From contig DXDM01000060.1 in NCBI GenBank assembly GCA_019115485.1, forward strand, positions 1 to 42,739: 42,739 nucleotides of DNA, read 5' to 3'. The notes beneath the pieces were generated by a model, which was not told where the DNA came from, ran no database searches, and was given only the letters and a program-made list of their open reading frames with translations. Positions 27,558-35,488 of this stretch are shown here, in pieces; position 1 is the first letter of the stretch, and every line of letters begins with the position of its first letter. This DNA comes from Candidatus Barnesiella excrementavium. Lineage in GTDB: Bacteria; Bacteroidota; Bacteroidia; Bacteroidales; Barnesiellaceae. The translations under genes and the position numbers were made by a program.

Positions 27558-28013
27558 TTACCGGTGGCTTTGCAACCGCTGGCGAGCCATCTGCTCATAC
27601 TCGGTGCCAGGTCGTCCGTAGTTGCAGTAGGGGTAGATGCTGATGCCGCCTCGGGGCGTGAAGAAGCCGGTCACCTCGATGTATTTGGGCTCCATGAGTT
27701 TGATGAGGTCCTTCATGATGATGTTCACGCAGTCTTCGTGAAAGGCTCCGTGGTTACGGAAACTGAACAGGTAGAGTTTCAAACTCTTGCTCTCGACCAT
27801 GCGCTCGCCGGGAATGTAGTCGATTTGTATGGTGGCAAAGTCGGGCTGCCCGGTGATGGGGCAGAGGCTGGTAAACTCGGGGCAGTTGAAGCGCACCCAA
27901 TAGTCGTTTTCGGGGTGTTTGTTGGTGAAGGTCTCCAACACCTCGGGGGCATAGTCCTGCCGATAGGTAGTCTTATGCCCCAGCAAAGTTAATTGCGGTT
28001 CTTTCGATTCCAT
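27558..28013 (-). CDS. queF: NADPH-dependent 7-cyano-7-deazaguanine reductase
   Basis: Reduces preQ0 to preQ1 in queuosine biosynthesis. A 151-residue single-domain (unimodular) QueF. The thioimide-forming Cys51 and the acid Asp58 sit in [11 protein letters not shown]. The QueF signature [22 protein letters not shown] follows. It starts 9 nt after the yhhQ stop, so the importer and reductase are one operon. Confidence 0.96.
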   Translation of the reverse strand: MESKEPQLTLLGHKTTYRQDYAPEVLETFTNKHPENDYWVRFNCPEFTSLCPITGQPDFATIQIDYIPGERMVESKSLKLYLFSFRNHGAFHEDCVNIIMKDLIKLMEPKYIEVTGFFTPRGGISIYPYCNYGRPGTEYEQMARQRLQSHR

Positions 28014-28022
28014 AGTGGCGTA

Positions 28023-28706
28023 TTATTGTAACTCTTTTATCTTGAATATGTTGTAGGATACCTGTCGGTCGTAGACGTCGCTGCCATCGATACGCTTGAC
28101 CAGTCGCACCACTCGTACGGTGACCGGCAGAATAATGATTTCGTAGGCGGTTTTGAGACAGGCCTGGGTGACGATGAGGATTATCAGTTCATTGACCGGA
28201 ACCACGCCCCCGAAGGCGATGGGGAAGAAGAGCAGCGAATCGGCACTCTCGCCCACGACGGTCGAGGCGATGGCCCGCAGCGAGAAGTGTTTGCCGTTGC
28301 TCGATATCTTCATCTTGCTCATTACATAAGCATTGAGAAACGAACCGGCCAGAAAGGCGATGAAGCTGGCCAGCAAGATGCGGGGCGTGGAGGAGAAGGT
28401 GGCCTCGAAGGCGCTTTGCCCTTCCCAGAACGGAGCCGAGGGCAAGACGATGGCCAGTTGGATAAAGAGGACGGCCAGCAGATTCATGAGGAAGCCCAGC
28501 CAGATGATGAGCCGCGCCTTGCGGTAGCCCCACACCTCGGCGATGCAGTCGTTGATGATGTAGGAGATGGGAAAGACGATGAGTCCGGCGGTTGCGGTGA
28601 TGCCTCCGAGTGAAACCATCTTCACTTCGAGCAGGTTGGAACAGATGAGGCAGACACAGAATACGACGCCCATCACAAGGAAGGGCAGAGATACGGTACG
28701 GTTCAT
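28023..28706 (-). CDS. yhhQ: Queuosine precursor transporter (YhhQ family)
   Basis: A 227-residue inner-membrane protein with about six helices, of the COG1738/YhhQ family that imports preQ0/preQ1 or queuine. Typical features are SNLLEVKMVSLGGITATAGLIVFPISYIINDCIAEVWGYRKAR, AFEATFSSTPRILLASFIAFLAGSFLNAYVMSKMK and ESADSLLFFPIAFGG. Its first position in an operon with queF supports import of a deazaguanine precursor. A preQ1-like aptamer ends 5 nt before its ATG, suggesting feedback control. Confidence 0.94.
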   Translation of the reverse strand: MNRTVSLPFLVMGVVFCVCLICSNLLEVKMVSLGGITATAGLIVFPISYIINDCIAEVWGYRKARLIIWLGFLMNLLAVLFIQLAIVLPSAPFWEGQSAFEATFSSTPRILLASFIAFLAGSFLNAYVMSKMKISSNGKHFSLRAIASTVVGESADSLLFFPIAFGGVVPVNELIILIVTQACLKTAYEIIILPVTVRVVRLVKRIDGSDVYDRQVSYNIFKIKELQ

Positions 28707-28711
28707 GATTT

Positions 28712-28741
28712 CTTGTTTTTTACGTGGTGTTCAAGCACACG
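28712..28741 (-). ncRNA. Candidate preQ1-I riboswitch aptamer of yhhQ-queF
   Basis: Read 5'-3' on the minus strand this 30-nt stretch fits the preQ1-I H-type pseudoknot. P1 is CGUG/CACG (28741-28738 with 28726-28723). L1 is UGC. P2 is UUG pairing with CAA, extendable to CUUG/CAAG (28735-28732 with 28715-28712). L2 is AACAC, ending in the C that would pair with preQ1. L3 is UAAAAAA. The class consensus is P1-UUC-P2-CUACAC-P1'-AUAAAAAA-P2'. P1 here is 4 bp rather than 5 and L2 is one base short. The P2' strand lies 5 nt before the AUG, so ligand binding could hide the ribosome entry site. Confidence 0.72.
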
Positions 28742-28792
28742 GGAGGAACTTTTTCAGAGGTCCCTCGCTGGGTTATACATAATTTTCGGGCG

Positions 28793-28824
28793 CAAAGATA
28801 AGACCTTTTTTGTACAATAGCAAG
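28793..28824 (-). promoter_or_regulatory. Promoter of the yhhQ-queF operon
   Basis: The minus-strand -7 box TATCTTTG (28793-28800) is preceded 20 nt upstream by CTTG (28821-28824; consensus TTTG). The implied leader is about 80 nt and contains the preQ1 aptamer. Confidence 0.65.
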
Positions 28825-28880
28825 CCCGGCTGAGGGAGGGGGCGACCATCGGGTTGGAACGTGTCGTTATGAAAGAGTGG

Positions 28881-28930
28881 AAAAACATGCGGGGGGAGGC
28901 TGCCTGTTATCGAGAGCAGTCTCCCCCGCG
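28881..28930 (-). terminator. Probable terminator of the CorC-like gene
   Basis: A GC-rich stem (28890-28904 with 28916-28930) with one bulge, a 12-nt loop, and on the minus strand a five-T run a few bases later. About 25 nt after the stop. Confidence 0.65.
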
Positions 28931-28956
28931 GGTATGTGTGGCGGTGAGTTGAGCGG

Positions 28957-30237
28957 TTAATCCTCCTCCTGAGGCATGTCGTGTTTGTGGACCAGCACCT
29001 TGTCGATGCGGGCCCCGTCCATGTCGACGATTTCGAGGGTGAAGCAGAGCCAGTCCACCTTTTCGCCCTCGGTGGGAATGTGTTGCAGAAGTTCGAGAAT
29101 GAGACCGCTCAACGTGTTGTAGTTGAACTCCTGGTAGCGGTCGGTCATGTCGTAGTGGTCGAGGAAGTCGTAGAAGGAGCATTGCCCGTCGATGAGGCAC
29201 GAGCCGTCTTCGCGGGTGACAATGTCGGCCGACGGTCCGGCCGAGGCCGAGCCTACCAGGGCTCCCAACACGTCGCTGAGGGTGACGATGCCCTCGATGC
29301 TGCCGAACTCGTCGGTCACCAGTCCGTAGCGGTGATTCTCGGTGCGCAGCCGCTCCATGGCGGTATATACGCTCATGTTCTCGGGCAGGAAATAGGGTGT
29401 CTCGGCCACCTCTCTGATGTTGAAAGAGGGGTCGTCGATTTTGGCGAAAAGGTCTTTCAGTGCCACGATTCCGATAATGTCGTCGAGGCTGTCCTCGCAT
29501 AGCGGATAGACGGCGTGCAGGTCGTGAATGATTTTCGATTTGAGGGTGGCATTGTCGTCCTGCACGTCGAGGCATACCAGGTCGCTGCGGTGGGTCATAA
29601 TCGACGAGATGTTGCGGTCGCCCAGGTTAAATACCCGCTCGACAATATCCTGCTCCACCTCCTGCACGCTGCCGTCCTCGGTACCTTCGCGCACGATAGC
29701 CTTGATTTCGTCTTCGGTAATGGCCTCTTTTTGTGAAGAGAGCCCCAGGAACTGGCACACTCCGGCTGTGCTCTTGGTGAGAATCCACACGAAGGGAGCG
29801 GCGATAAACGAGAGCCACGTCATGGGGCGTGATACGATTTTGGCCACCCGTTCCGAGGCCACCATACCGATGCGCTTGGGCACCAGTTCGCCGATGATGA
29901 GGGTGAGGTAGGTGACGATGATAACGATGATGGCTTTCGATATGCTCAGGGCATAGGGTTCCAGCGCCGGGCTATGAGCCAGCACGCCGGCCAGGTCGCC
30001 GGCCAGTTTGTCGCCCGAGTAGAGACCGGTAAGGATACCGATAAGGGTGATGCCTATTTGTACGGTAGAGAGAAATCGGTCGGGGTCTTGCGAAAGTTTC
30101 AGGGCCGACTGGGCGGCTTTGCTCCCCTTTTTAGCGCTGTTTTCGAGTTTGACTTTACGGGCCGAAACCAAGGCGATTTCGGACATAGAGAGTACTCCGT
30201 TGCACAGAATAAGGAGTACTATAATGAAGATTTCCAT
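28957..30237 (-). CDS. CNNM/CorC-HlyC family membrane protein (DUF21-CBS-CBS-CorC)
   Basis: A 426-residue inner-membrane protein of the family once called hemolysin C, now linked to Mg2+/Co2+ handling. The DUF21 transmembrane domain covers about residues 1-150 (MEIFIIVLLILCNGVLSMSEIALVSARK; GELVPKRIGM). Two CBS modules follow (SSIMTHRSDLVCLD; PYFLPENMSVYTAMERL ... HRYGLVTDEFGSIEGIVTLSDVLGAL). The C-terminal CorC_HlyC domain covers about 340-420. Full length. Transcribed alone. Confidence 0.93.
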   Translation of the reverse strand: MEIFIIVLLILCNGVLSMSEIALVSARKVKLENSAKKGSKAAQSALKLSQDPDRFLSTVQIGITLIGILTGLYSGDKLAGDLAGVLAHSPALEPYALSISKAIIVIIVTYLTLIIGELVPKRIGMVASERVAKIVSRPMTWLSFIAAPFVWILTKSTAGVCQFLGLSSQKEAITEDEIKAIVREGTEDGSVQEVEQDIVERVFNLGDRNISSIMTHRSDLVCLDVQDDNATLKSKIIHDLHAVYPLCEDSLDDIIGIVALKDLFAKIDDPSFNIREVAETPYFLPENMSVYTAMERLRTENHRYGLVTDEFGSIEGIVTLSDVLGALVGSASAGPSADIVTREDGSCLIDGQCSFYDFLDHYDMTDRYQEFNYNTLSGLILELLQHIPTEGEKVDWLCFTLEIVDMDGARIDKVLVHKHDMPQEED

Positions 30238-30537
30238 GTGAGAATTAAAAAATTACAGGTCGAAGATACTGAAATAAATCCGTAATCGGAGGGAATTGTG
30301 AAATGCAGGATATGTTTTTATTTTTATTTAGTTAAATTAACTATCCAATAAGGGCGCTTAATTTCGAGGAGAATCCTGTTTGGTTGTACGGCTCATGACG
30401 AACGGTATAAAAACCGTTTTCCGAATTGAATAAATAGCTGCAAATGCGTCGGAAATAGAAAAATAAATGCGATATTTGCATCGCGTAATCCCCGGCAACT
30501 CTCCCCGGACTACTTTTATTTGCGAAAAAAAGAGGCT
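30238..30537. other. Long AT-rich divergent intergenic region
   Basis: About 300 nt upstream of both the CorC-like gene and HU. A weak -7 box TATCTTCG for the CorC-like gene lies at 30261-30268 (minus). A small hairpin aacggt/accgtt lies at 30401-30418. Nothing else is recognised; no ORF is supported. Confidence 0.35.
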
Positions 30538-30573
30538 TTTGCTTTTTTAGATGGGCAAAAAGCTATATATTTG
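30538..30573 (+). promoter_or_regulatory. Promoter of HU
   Basis: The -7 box TATATTTG (30566-30573) is exact. TTTG at 30538-30541 is 24 nt upstream, longer than ideal. The implied leader is about 50 nt and AT-rich, as expected for a highly expressed Bacteroidetes gene. Confidence 0.65.
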
Positions 30574-30627
30574 CAGTCCAAAAAATTAAAAACAATATAT
30601 TAGTACATAATTATAATTTATACAAAA

Positions 30628-30900
30628 ATGACAAAGGCTGACATCGTAAACGAAATTTCTAAAAACACAGGAATTGAAAAAGCTGTTGTTCTTGAAACCG
30701 TTGAAAAATTTATGGAAACCGTTAAGGGTTCTTTGGCAAAAGGTGAAAACGTATATCTGAGAGGCTTCGGTAGCTTCATCGTGAAGAAAAGAGCCCAAAA
30801 GACGGCACGCAATATTTCCAAGAATACGACAATTATTATCCCGGCCCACAACATTCCCGCTTTCAAGCCGGCCAAAACGTTCATGGGCGAGGTAAAATAA
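30628..30900 (+). CDS. hup: HU-family nucleoid DNA-binding protein
   Basis: A 90-residue HU/IHF protein that bends and compacts DNA. The start MTKADIVNEISKNTG, the VYLRGFGSFIVKKRAQKTARN arm and the proline-containing end of the DNA-binding arm (IIIPAHNIPAFKPAKTF) are characteristic. Codon use is more AT-rich than its neighbours, which suits high expression. It is followed after 48 nt by the 29-residue AURKAIP1/COX24-like gene and then RNase G. Confidence 0.96.
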   Translation: MTKADIVNEISKNTGIEKAVVLETVEKFMETVKGSLAKGENVYLRGFGSFIVKKRAQKTARNISKNTTIIIPAHNIPAFKPAKTFMGEVK

Positions 30901-30948
30901 GTGCGAAAACAACACAATTAAATATTAATCTTTAAAAACATATTCGTT

Positions 30949-31038
30949 ATGCCGAGTGGAAAGAAAAGAAAAGGCCACAAGATGGCTACTCACAAACGTA
31001 AAAAAAGATTGAGAAAGAACAGACATAAGAAGAAATAA
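30949..31038 (+). CDS. 29-residue AURKAIP1/COX24-domain protein (ribosome-associated type)
   Basis: A tiny, very basic protein: MPSGKKRKGHKMATHKRKK, then RLRKNRHKKK. It matches from memory the AURKAIP1/COX24-domain peptides annotated next to HU and RNase G in Bacteroidetes. The mitochondrial relative is ribosomal protein mS38, and a small actinobacterial ribosomal protein (bS22) is also related, so a role in the small ribosomal subunit is likely. Too short for most gene finders, but the reading frame is intact and 48 nt after HU. Confidence 0.85.
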   Translation: MPSGKKRKGHKMATHKRKKRLRKNRHKKK

Positions 31039-31067
31039 TGTCTGTCTGCTCAATGAATGACAGCACA

Positions 31068-31116
31068 CAAAGAACAAATTTAATGCATTTCAAGGAGGCA
31101 TTGGATTTGTTCTTTG
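31068..31116 (+). promoter_or_regulatory. 19-bp stem-loop in the RNase G leader / intergenic hairpin
   Basis: Arms 31068-31086 and 31098-31116 pair over 19 bp without bulge (two G-U pairs), with an 11-nt loop. It starts 30 nt after the 29-residue gene and ends about 125 nt before the RNase G start. The trailing sequence is only weakly T-rich (gctttatcg). It may be an imperfect terminator, an mRNA-processing site, or a leader through which RNase G controls its own message. Confidence 0.6.
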
Positions 31117-31241
31117 CTTTATCGACACGAAATTATACCCTCGAAAGGGGGAATAAAATGTATTCGGCGGAATGGCTGTGTGGGTGCACAACGATGCGCA
31201 GGCATGCCGCTTGACAAACAGTAATCTATAAATCACAATTT

Positions 31242-32816
31242 ATGACCAGCGAACTTGTAGTAGATGTACAACCCAAAGAGATTTCTATTGCACTGCTCGA
31301 GAACAATCGATTGGTCGAGCTCCAAAAGGAGGCCCGAAACATATCGTTTTCGGTGGGCGACATCTATTTGGGCAGGGTCAAGAAGCTGATGCCGGGACTC
31401 AACGCTGCGTTTGTCGATGTAGGTTACGAAAAGGATGCTTTCCTGCACTATCTCGATTTGGGCACTCAGTACAACTCGAGCGCCAAGTTTTTGAAACAGT
31501 CGCTTGCCGACCGCAAGCGGGTGTTGTCACTCCCCAAGTTCAATCTGCTGCCCGATATTGAAAAGGACGGCACGATTAACGACGCCTTGAAGGTGGGTCA
31601 GGAGGTTCTGGTACAGATTGCCAAGGAACCCATTTCGTCGAAAGGCCCGCGATTGACGGCCGAAATCTCTTTTGCCGGCCGTTTCCTGGTACTGATACCT
31701 TTCTCGGACAAGGTATCGGTTTCGCAGAAAATCAAGTCGAACGAGGAGAAGCTCCGCCTCAGGCAGTTGATACAGAGCATAAAGCCCCGTAACTTCGGGG
31801 TGATTGTGCGCACGGTTGCCGAGGGGAAACGGGTGGCCGAGTTGAACAACGAGCTCAAAACGTTGGTCAAGTGTTGGGAAGATATGTTGGTGAAGTTGCA
31901 AAAAGCGAAACTCCCCTCGCTCGTTTATGAAGAGACAGGACGCACCGTGGGGTTGTTGCGCGACATTTTCAGCCCGTCGTTTGAGAATATCTATGTCAAC
32001 GACAAGGAGACCTTCAATCAGATTCACAACTACGTGAGTCTCATCGCTCCCGACCGCAAGGATATTGTCAAACTGTATGAGGGCGAATTACCCATATTCG
32101 ACAACTTTGCCATTACCAAGCAGATAAAATCTTCGTTAGGAAAAACTGTCTCATTCAAAAGCGGAGCGTATGTCATTATCGAGCATACCGAGGCGTTGCA
32201 CGTGATTGATGTGAATAGCGGCAACCGCTCAAAAGCCTCCTCCGACCAGGAGAGCAATGCCCTCGATGTGAACATGAACGCGGCCGAAGAAATTGCCCGG
32301 CAACTGCGGTTGCGCGATATGGGCGGAATTATCGTGATCGATTATATAGATATGGACGAGGCCGAGAACCGTCAGAAACTGTATGATCGTATGCGCGAAC
32401 TGATGGCCAACGACCGTGCCCGGCACAACATCTTGCCGTTGAGCAAGTTCGGGTTGATGCAAATCACCCGCCAGCGGGTGCGTCCGGCCCTTGATATCAT
32501 TACCAGCGAAGATTGTCCGACTTGCCACGGTAAAGGCACCATTCCTCCCTCCCTGCTCTTTACCGATTTGTTGGAGTCGAAGATTCATTACTTGGTGTAT
32601 AAGTTGAAAATCAAGAAGTTCACTTTGCACGTGCATCCTTTCGTAGCGGCTTACATCAATCAGGGGGTCTTCTCTCTGAAAATGAAATGGCGCTGCAAGT
32701 ACACCTTCCAGATGAAGGTGATTCCCAATCAGTCGCTCGCTTATCTCGAATATAAGTTCTTCGATGCCGAGAAAAACGAGATTGACCTGAAAGAAGAGAT
32801 TGAAATCAAGAAATGA
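31242..32816 (+). CDS. rng: Ribonuclease G/E family endoribonuclease
   Basis: A 524-residue RNase E/G catalytic core that cuts single-stranded, AU-rich RNA and processes rRNA and mRNA. The N-terminal S1 domain is at about 36-130. The catalytic metal-binding aspartates are Asp323 (VIDVNSGN) and Asp367 (VIDYIDMD). The zinc-link cysteines are Cys425 and Cys428 (CPTCHGKG). It lacks the long RNase E scaffold tail and is close to RNase G in length. It sits downstream of HU and the 29-residue protein, a known Bacteroidetes order. Confidence 0.95.
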   Translation: MTSELVVDVQPKEISIALLENNRLVELQKEARNISFSVGDIYLGRVKKLMPGLNAAFVDVGYEKDAFLHYLDLGTQYNSSAKFLKQSLADRKRVLSLPKFNLLPDIEKDGTINDALKVGQEVLVQIAKEPISSKGPRLTAEISFAGRFLVLIPFSDKVSVSQKIKSNEEKLRLRQLIQSIKPRNFGVIVRTVAEGKRVAELNNELKTLVKCWEDMLVKLQKAKLPSLVYEETGRTVGLLRDIFSPSFENIYVNDKETFNQIHNYVSLIAPDRKDIVKLYEGELPIFDNFAITKQIKSSLGKTVSFKSGAYVIIEHTEALHVIDVNSGNRSKASSDQESNALDVNMNAAEEIARQLRLRDMGGIIVIDYIDMDEAENRQKLYDRMRELMANDRARHNILPLSKFGLMQITRQRVRPALDIITSEDCPTCHGKGTIPPSLLFTDLLESKIHYLVYKLKIKKFTLHVHPFVAAYINQGVFSLKMKWRCKYTFQMKVIPNQSLAYLEYKFFDAEKNEIDLKEEIEIKK

Positions 32817-32840
32817 TGGCTCCCCGGAGCCTCGGGTTAT

Positions 32841-32874
32841 AGCGGAACCACCACCGGTGGTTCCGCTTTTTGTT
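32841..32874 (+). terminator. Rho-independent terminator of rng
   Basis: A perfect 12-bp stem (32841-32852 with 32856-32867), a 3-nt loop and a run of five Ts overlapping the stem end. 24 nt after the stop. Confidence 0.9.
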
Positions 32875-32944
32875 TCAGGGCGCTTTGCCGTTTTTTTCTG
32901 CCTTTTGTCCTTTTCGGTCCCCTGGGGTACACTTGTCCCTGCTC

Positions 32945-32989
32945 CGAAACAGAACAGCCCTGCGCGGTCTTCTTCGACGGCAGGGCTGT
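32945..32989 (-). terminator. Probable terminator of the GSCFA-murF/alr operon
   Basis: A perfect 10-bp stem (32954-32963 with 32980-32989). On the minus strand a weak T-containing tail (ttctgtttcg) follows. About 30 nt after the stop. Confidence 0.6.
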
Positions 32990-33019
32990 GATAAGGTTGC
33001 GGGAAGTAGCCGATGCGTG

Positions 33020-35488
33020 TTACTCCCGGTAATAGATGCGTTTTACGCGGGTCGATACCGAGGTGAGAATCTCGTAGGGAATGGTGCCGAGAGTCTCGGC
33101 AATCTCGGTCACGGGCAACTGTTCGCCGAATATTTCGACCCGGTCGCCGGGCTGGCAGTCGATGTCGGTCACGTCGATCATGCACACGTCCATACAGATA
33201 TTGCCTACGATGGGTGCCCGTTTGCCGTTTACCACTACGCACCCTTTGCCGTTGCTCAAATGGCGGTCCAGACCGTCGGCATAGCCGATGGGAATGGCAG
33301 CGATGCGAGAGTCGCGGGTGAGCATCCCTTTGCGGCCGTAGCCCACTGTCTCACCGGCAGCCAGCGACTTGATTTGGAGAATGGTGGTCTTCAAGGTGCT
33401 CACCGTCTCGATACCGCAGGGGTCGTCGATGGGCGAGACTCCGTAGAGTCCGATGCCCAGCCGCACCATGTCCATCTGGTATTCGGGGAATCGCAGAATG
33501 CCGGCCGTGTTGAGTATGTGGCGCAGTATCTTGTGCTTGGAGTGTTGTTGCAGGTAGTCGGCACAACGGGTGAAGGTGTCGATTTGCTGGTGCGAAAATT
33601 GGTCGAAGCGGGGCTCGTCGCTACCGGCAAAGTGCGAGAATACCGAGCGGGCGAGCACGACTGTCTGGTCGTTGAGTATGTCGACCACTTGGGGCATGTC
33701 CTTCTCTTCAAAGCCGAGCCGGTGCATGCCCGAGTCGATTTTGATGTGCACGGGATAGCCGGCCAAGCCCAGTTTCTCACCCTCGGCGATGATAGCCTTC
33801 AACAGTTCGAAGCTGTATATCTCGGGTTCGAGGTAGTAGCTGAACAGGGTGCGGAAACTGCTCATCTCGGGGTTCATCACCAGGATAGGCATGGTGATGC
33901 CTGCCTTGCGCAGTTCGGCCCCTTCGTCGGCTACGGCCACAGCCAGAAAGTCGGCGCCGCGGTCTTGCAGCGTCTTGGCCAGTTCGTAGGAGCCGGCACC
34001 ATAGCCGAAGGCCTTGACCATGCAGATTACTTTGGTCTGAGGACGCAGTTTCGACTTGAACAGGTTATAGTTGTGGACGATGGCGTCGAGGTTGACTTCG
34101 AGAATTGTCTCGTGCTGTTTCAGTTCGAGGGTCTCGGAGATGAGTTCGAAATGGAACTCACGGGCTCCCTTAATCAATATCAGTTCGTTGTGGAAATCGG
34201 CCGGATCGAACTGGGCGAGGAAACTCTCGGTCGAAAGGTAGAACTCCTTTTCGAGGTTGAAGAGGTAGGCGTTGTCCGAGATGACCGGCCCGATGCCGAT
34301 GAGCCGCTCAATACCCTTGTGCAGAATGACGTCGGCCACTTTGCGGTAGAGACTGGCGGGAGGAAGTCCCGTCTGATAGATGTCGGAGAGTATCAAGGTG
34401 CGTCGCATGCCCTTGGCGGCAGCGCGGCGGTTCTGAAAGTCGAGAGCGATGGTGAGCGAGTTGATATCGGAGTTGTAGCTGTCGTTAATGATGAGGCAGC
34501 TGTTGATACCCTCCTTTACCTCCATACGCATGGCTACCGGCGTGAGACGGGCCATGCGCTCGGCGATGACTTCGGGCGGCCGGTTGTAGTAGAGCATCAC
34601 GGCCAGGCAGTGTATGGCGTTCTCAATCGAGGCCTCCTCGACAAAGGGTATGGTGAAGCTGCTGTGGTATTGCAGGTAGGTGTACTCGATTTTGGTCGAA
34701 TCGCTTCCCTTGGTAATCTTGGAGATGTAGAGCGGCTTGTCGCGGTCTTTGCGCGACCAGGCAATCTCGCGACAGCCGAAGCAGAGCTTTTCGACACACT
34801 CGCAGATGAGTCTGTTGTCGCCGTCGTAGATGATACAGTCGCAGGCTTTCAGCAAGATGAGCTTTTCGAGGCACTTTTGCTGGATTGTCTGGAATCCCTC
34901 CTGGTGAGCTTCGCCGATGTTGGTAATCAGTCCCAACGTGGGCTTGATAATCTCTTCGAGATGTATCATCTCGTCGGGTTGGGAGATACCGGCCTCGAAG
35001 ATGGCCATCTCGGTTTTGGGCCCGATTTGCCACACCGAGAGCGGTACGCCTATCTGTGAGTTGTAGCTGCGGGGCGAGCGCACGGTGTTGTAGTCGGGTT
35101 GGAGCAGTTGGTAGAGCCACTCCTTGACGGTGGTCTTGCCGTTACTGCCCGTGACTCCGATAACCGGGATATTGAACCGGCGACGATGTGTCGCAGCCAG
35201 TTGTTGCAGGGCGGCGAGTGTATTCTTGACGACGATGAAGTTGGCTCCCGCCATCTCCTCTTCGCCGGGAATGGGGTGTTCGACCACAAAGTCGCGTACC
35301 CCCTTGCGGTAGAGCTCTTTGATGTAGCGGTGCCCGTCGTTCCGTTCGGTCACCAGGGCGAAGAAGAGCGTCTCTTCGGGGAAGGTGAGCGACCGGCTGT
35401 CGGTGAGCAGCGCGGTGATGATATGATCTTGATATTCCCTTTTCCGGGCTTTGACGATGGTAGCAATTTCGGTAGTCGTGTAGTTCAT
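33020..35488 (-). CDS. murF-alr: Bifunctional MurF ligase / alanine racemase
   Basis: An 822-residue fusion that supplies D-alanine and builds the peptidoglycan pentapeptide. Residues 1-455 are MurF (UDP-MurNAc-tripeptide:D-Ala-D-Ala ligase), with P-loop GVTGSNGKTT (111-120), NIGEAHQEGF and INDSYNSD. Residues 456-822 are alanine racemase, with the PLP lysine Lys492 in CMVKAFGYGAGS, SGMHRLGFE, LNTAGILRFP and VGYGRKGML (catalytic Tyr). The fusion is standard in Bacteroidetes. The ATG overlaps the GSCFA stop (ATGA), so the two genes are translationally coupled. Confidence 0.96.
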   Translation of the reverse strand: MNYTTTEIATIVKARKREYQDHIITALLTDSRSLTFPEETLFFALVTERNDGHRYIKELYRKGVRDFVVEHPIPGEEEMAGANFIVVKNTLAALQQLAATHRRRFNIPVIGVTGSNGKTTVKEWLYQLLQPDYNTVRSPRSYNSQIGVPLSVWQIGPKTEMAIFEAGISQPDEMIHLEEIIKPTLGLITNIGEAHQEGFQTIQQKCLEKLILLKACDCIIYDGDNRLICECVEKLCFGCREIAWSRKDRDKPLYISKITKGSDSTKIEYTYLQYHSSFTIPFVEEASIENAIHCLAVMLYYNRPPEVIAERMARLTPVAMRMEVKEGINSCLIINDSYNSDINSLTIALDFQNRRAAAKGMRRTLILSDIYQTGLPPASLYRKVADVILHKGIERLIGIGPVISDNAYLFNLEKEFYLSTESFLAQFDPADFHNELILIKGAREFHFELISETLELKQHETILEVNLDAIVHNYNLFKSKLRPQTKVICMVKAFGYGAGSYELAKTLQDRGADFLAVAVADEGAELRKAGITMPILVMNPEMSSFRTLFSYYLEPEIYSFELLKAIIAEGEKLGLAGYPVHIKIDSGMHRLGFEEKDMPQVVDILNDQTVVLARSVFSHFAGSDEPRFDQFSHQQIDTFTRCADYLQQHSKHKILRHILNTAGILRFPEYQMDMVRLGIGLYGVSPIDDPCGIETVSTLKTTILQIKSLAAGETVGYGRKGMLTRDSRIAAIPIGYADGLDRHLSNGKGCVVVNGKRAPIVGNICMDVCMIDVTDIDCQPGDRVEIFGEQLPVTEIAETLGTIPYEILTSVSTRVKRIYYRE

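Noticed and set aside
32870-35059. 729-codon open frame antisense to murF-alr
   Set aside because: Opposite a certain gene; also runs through the terminator region.
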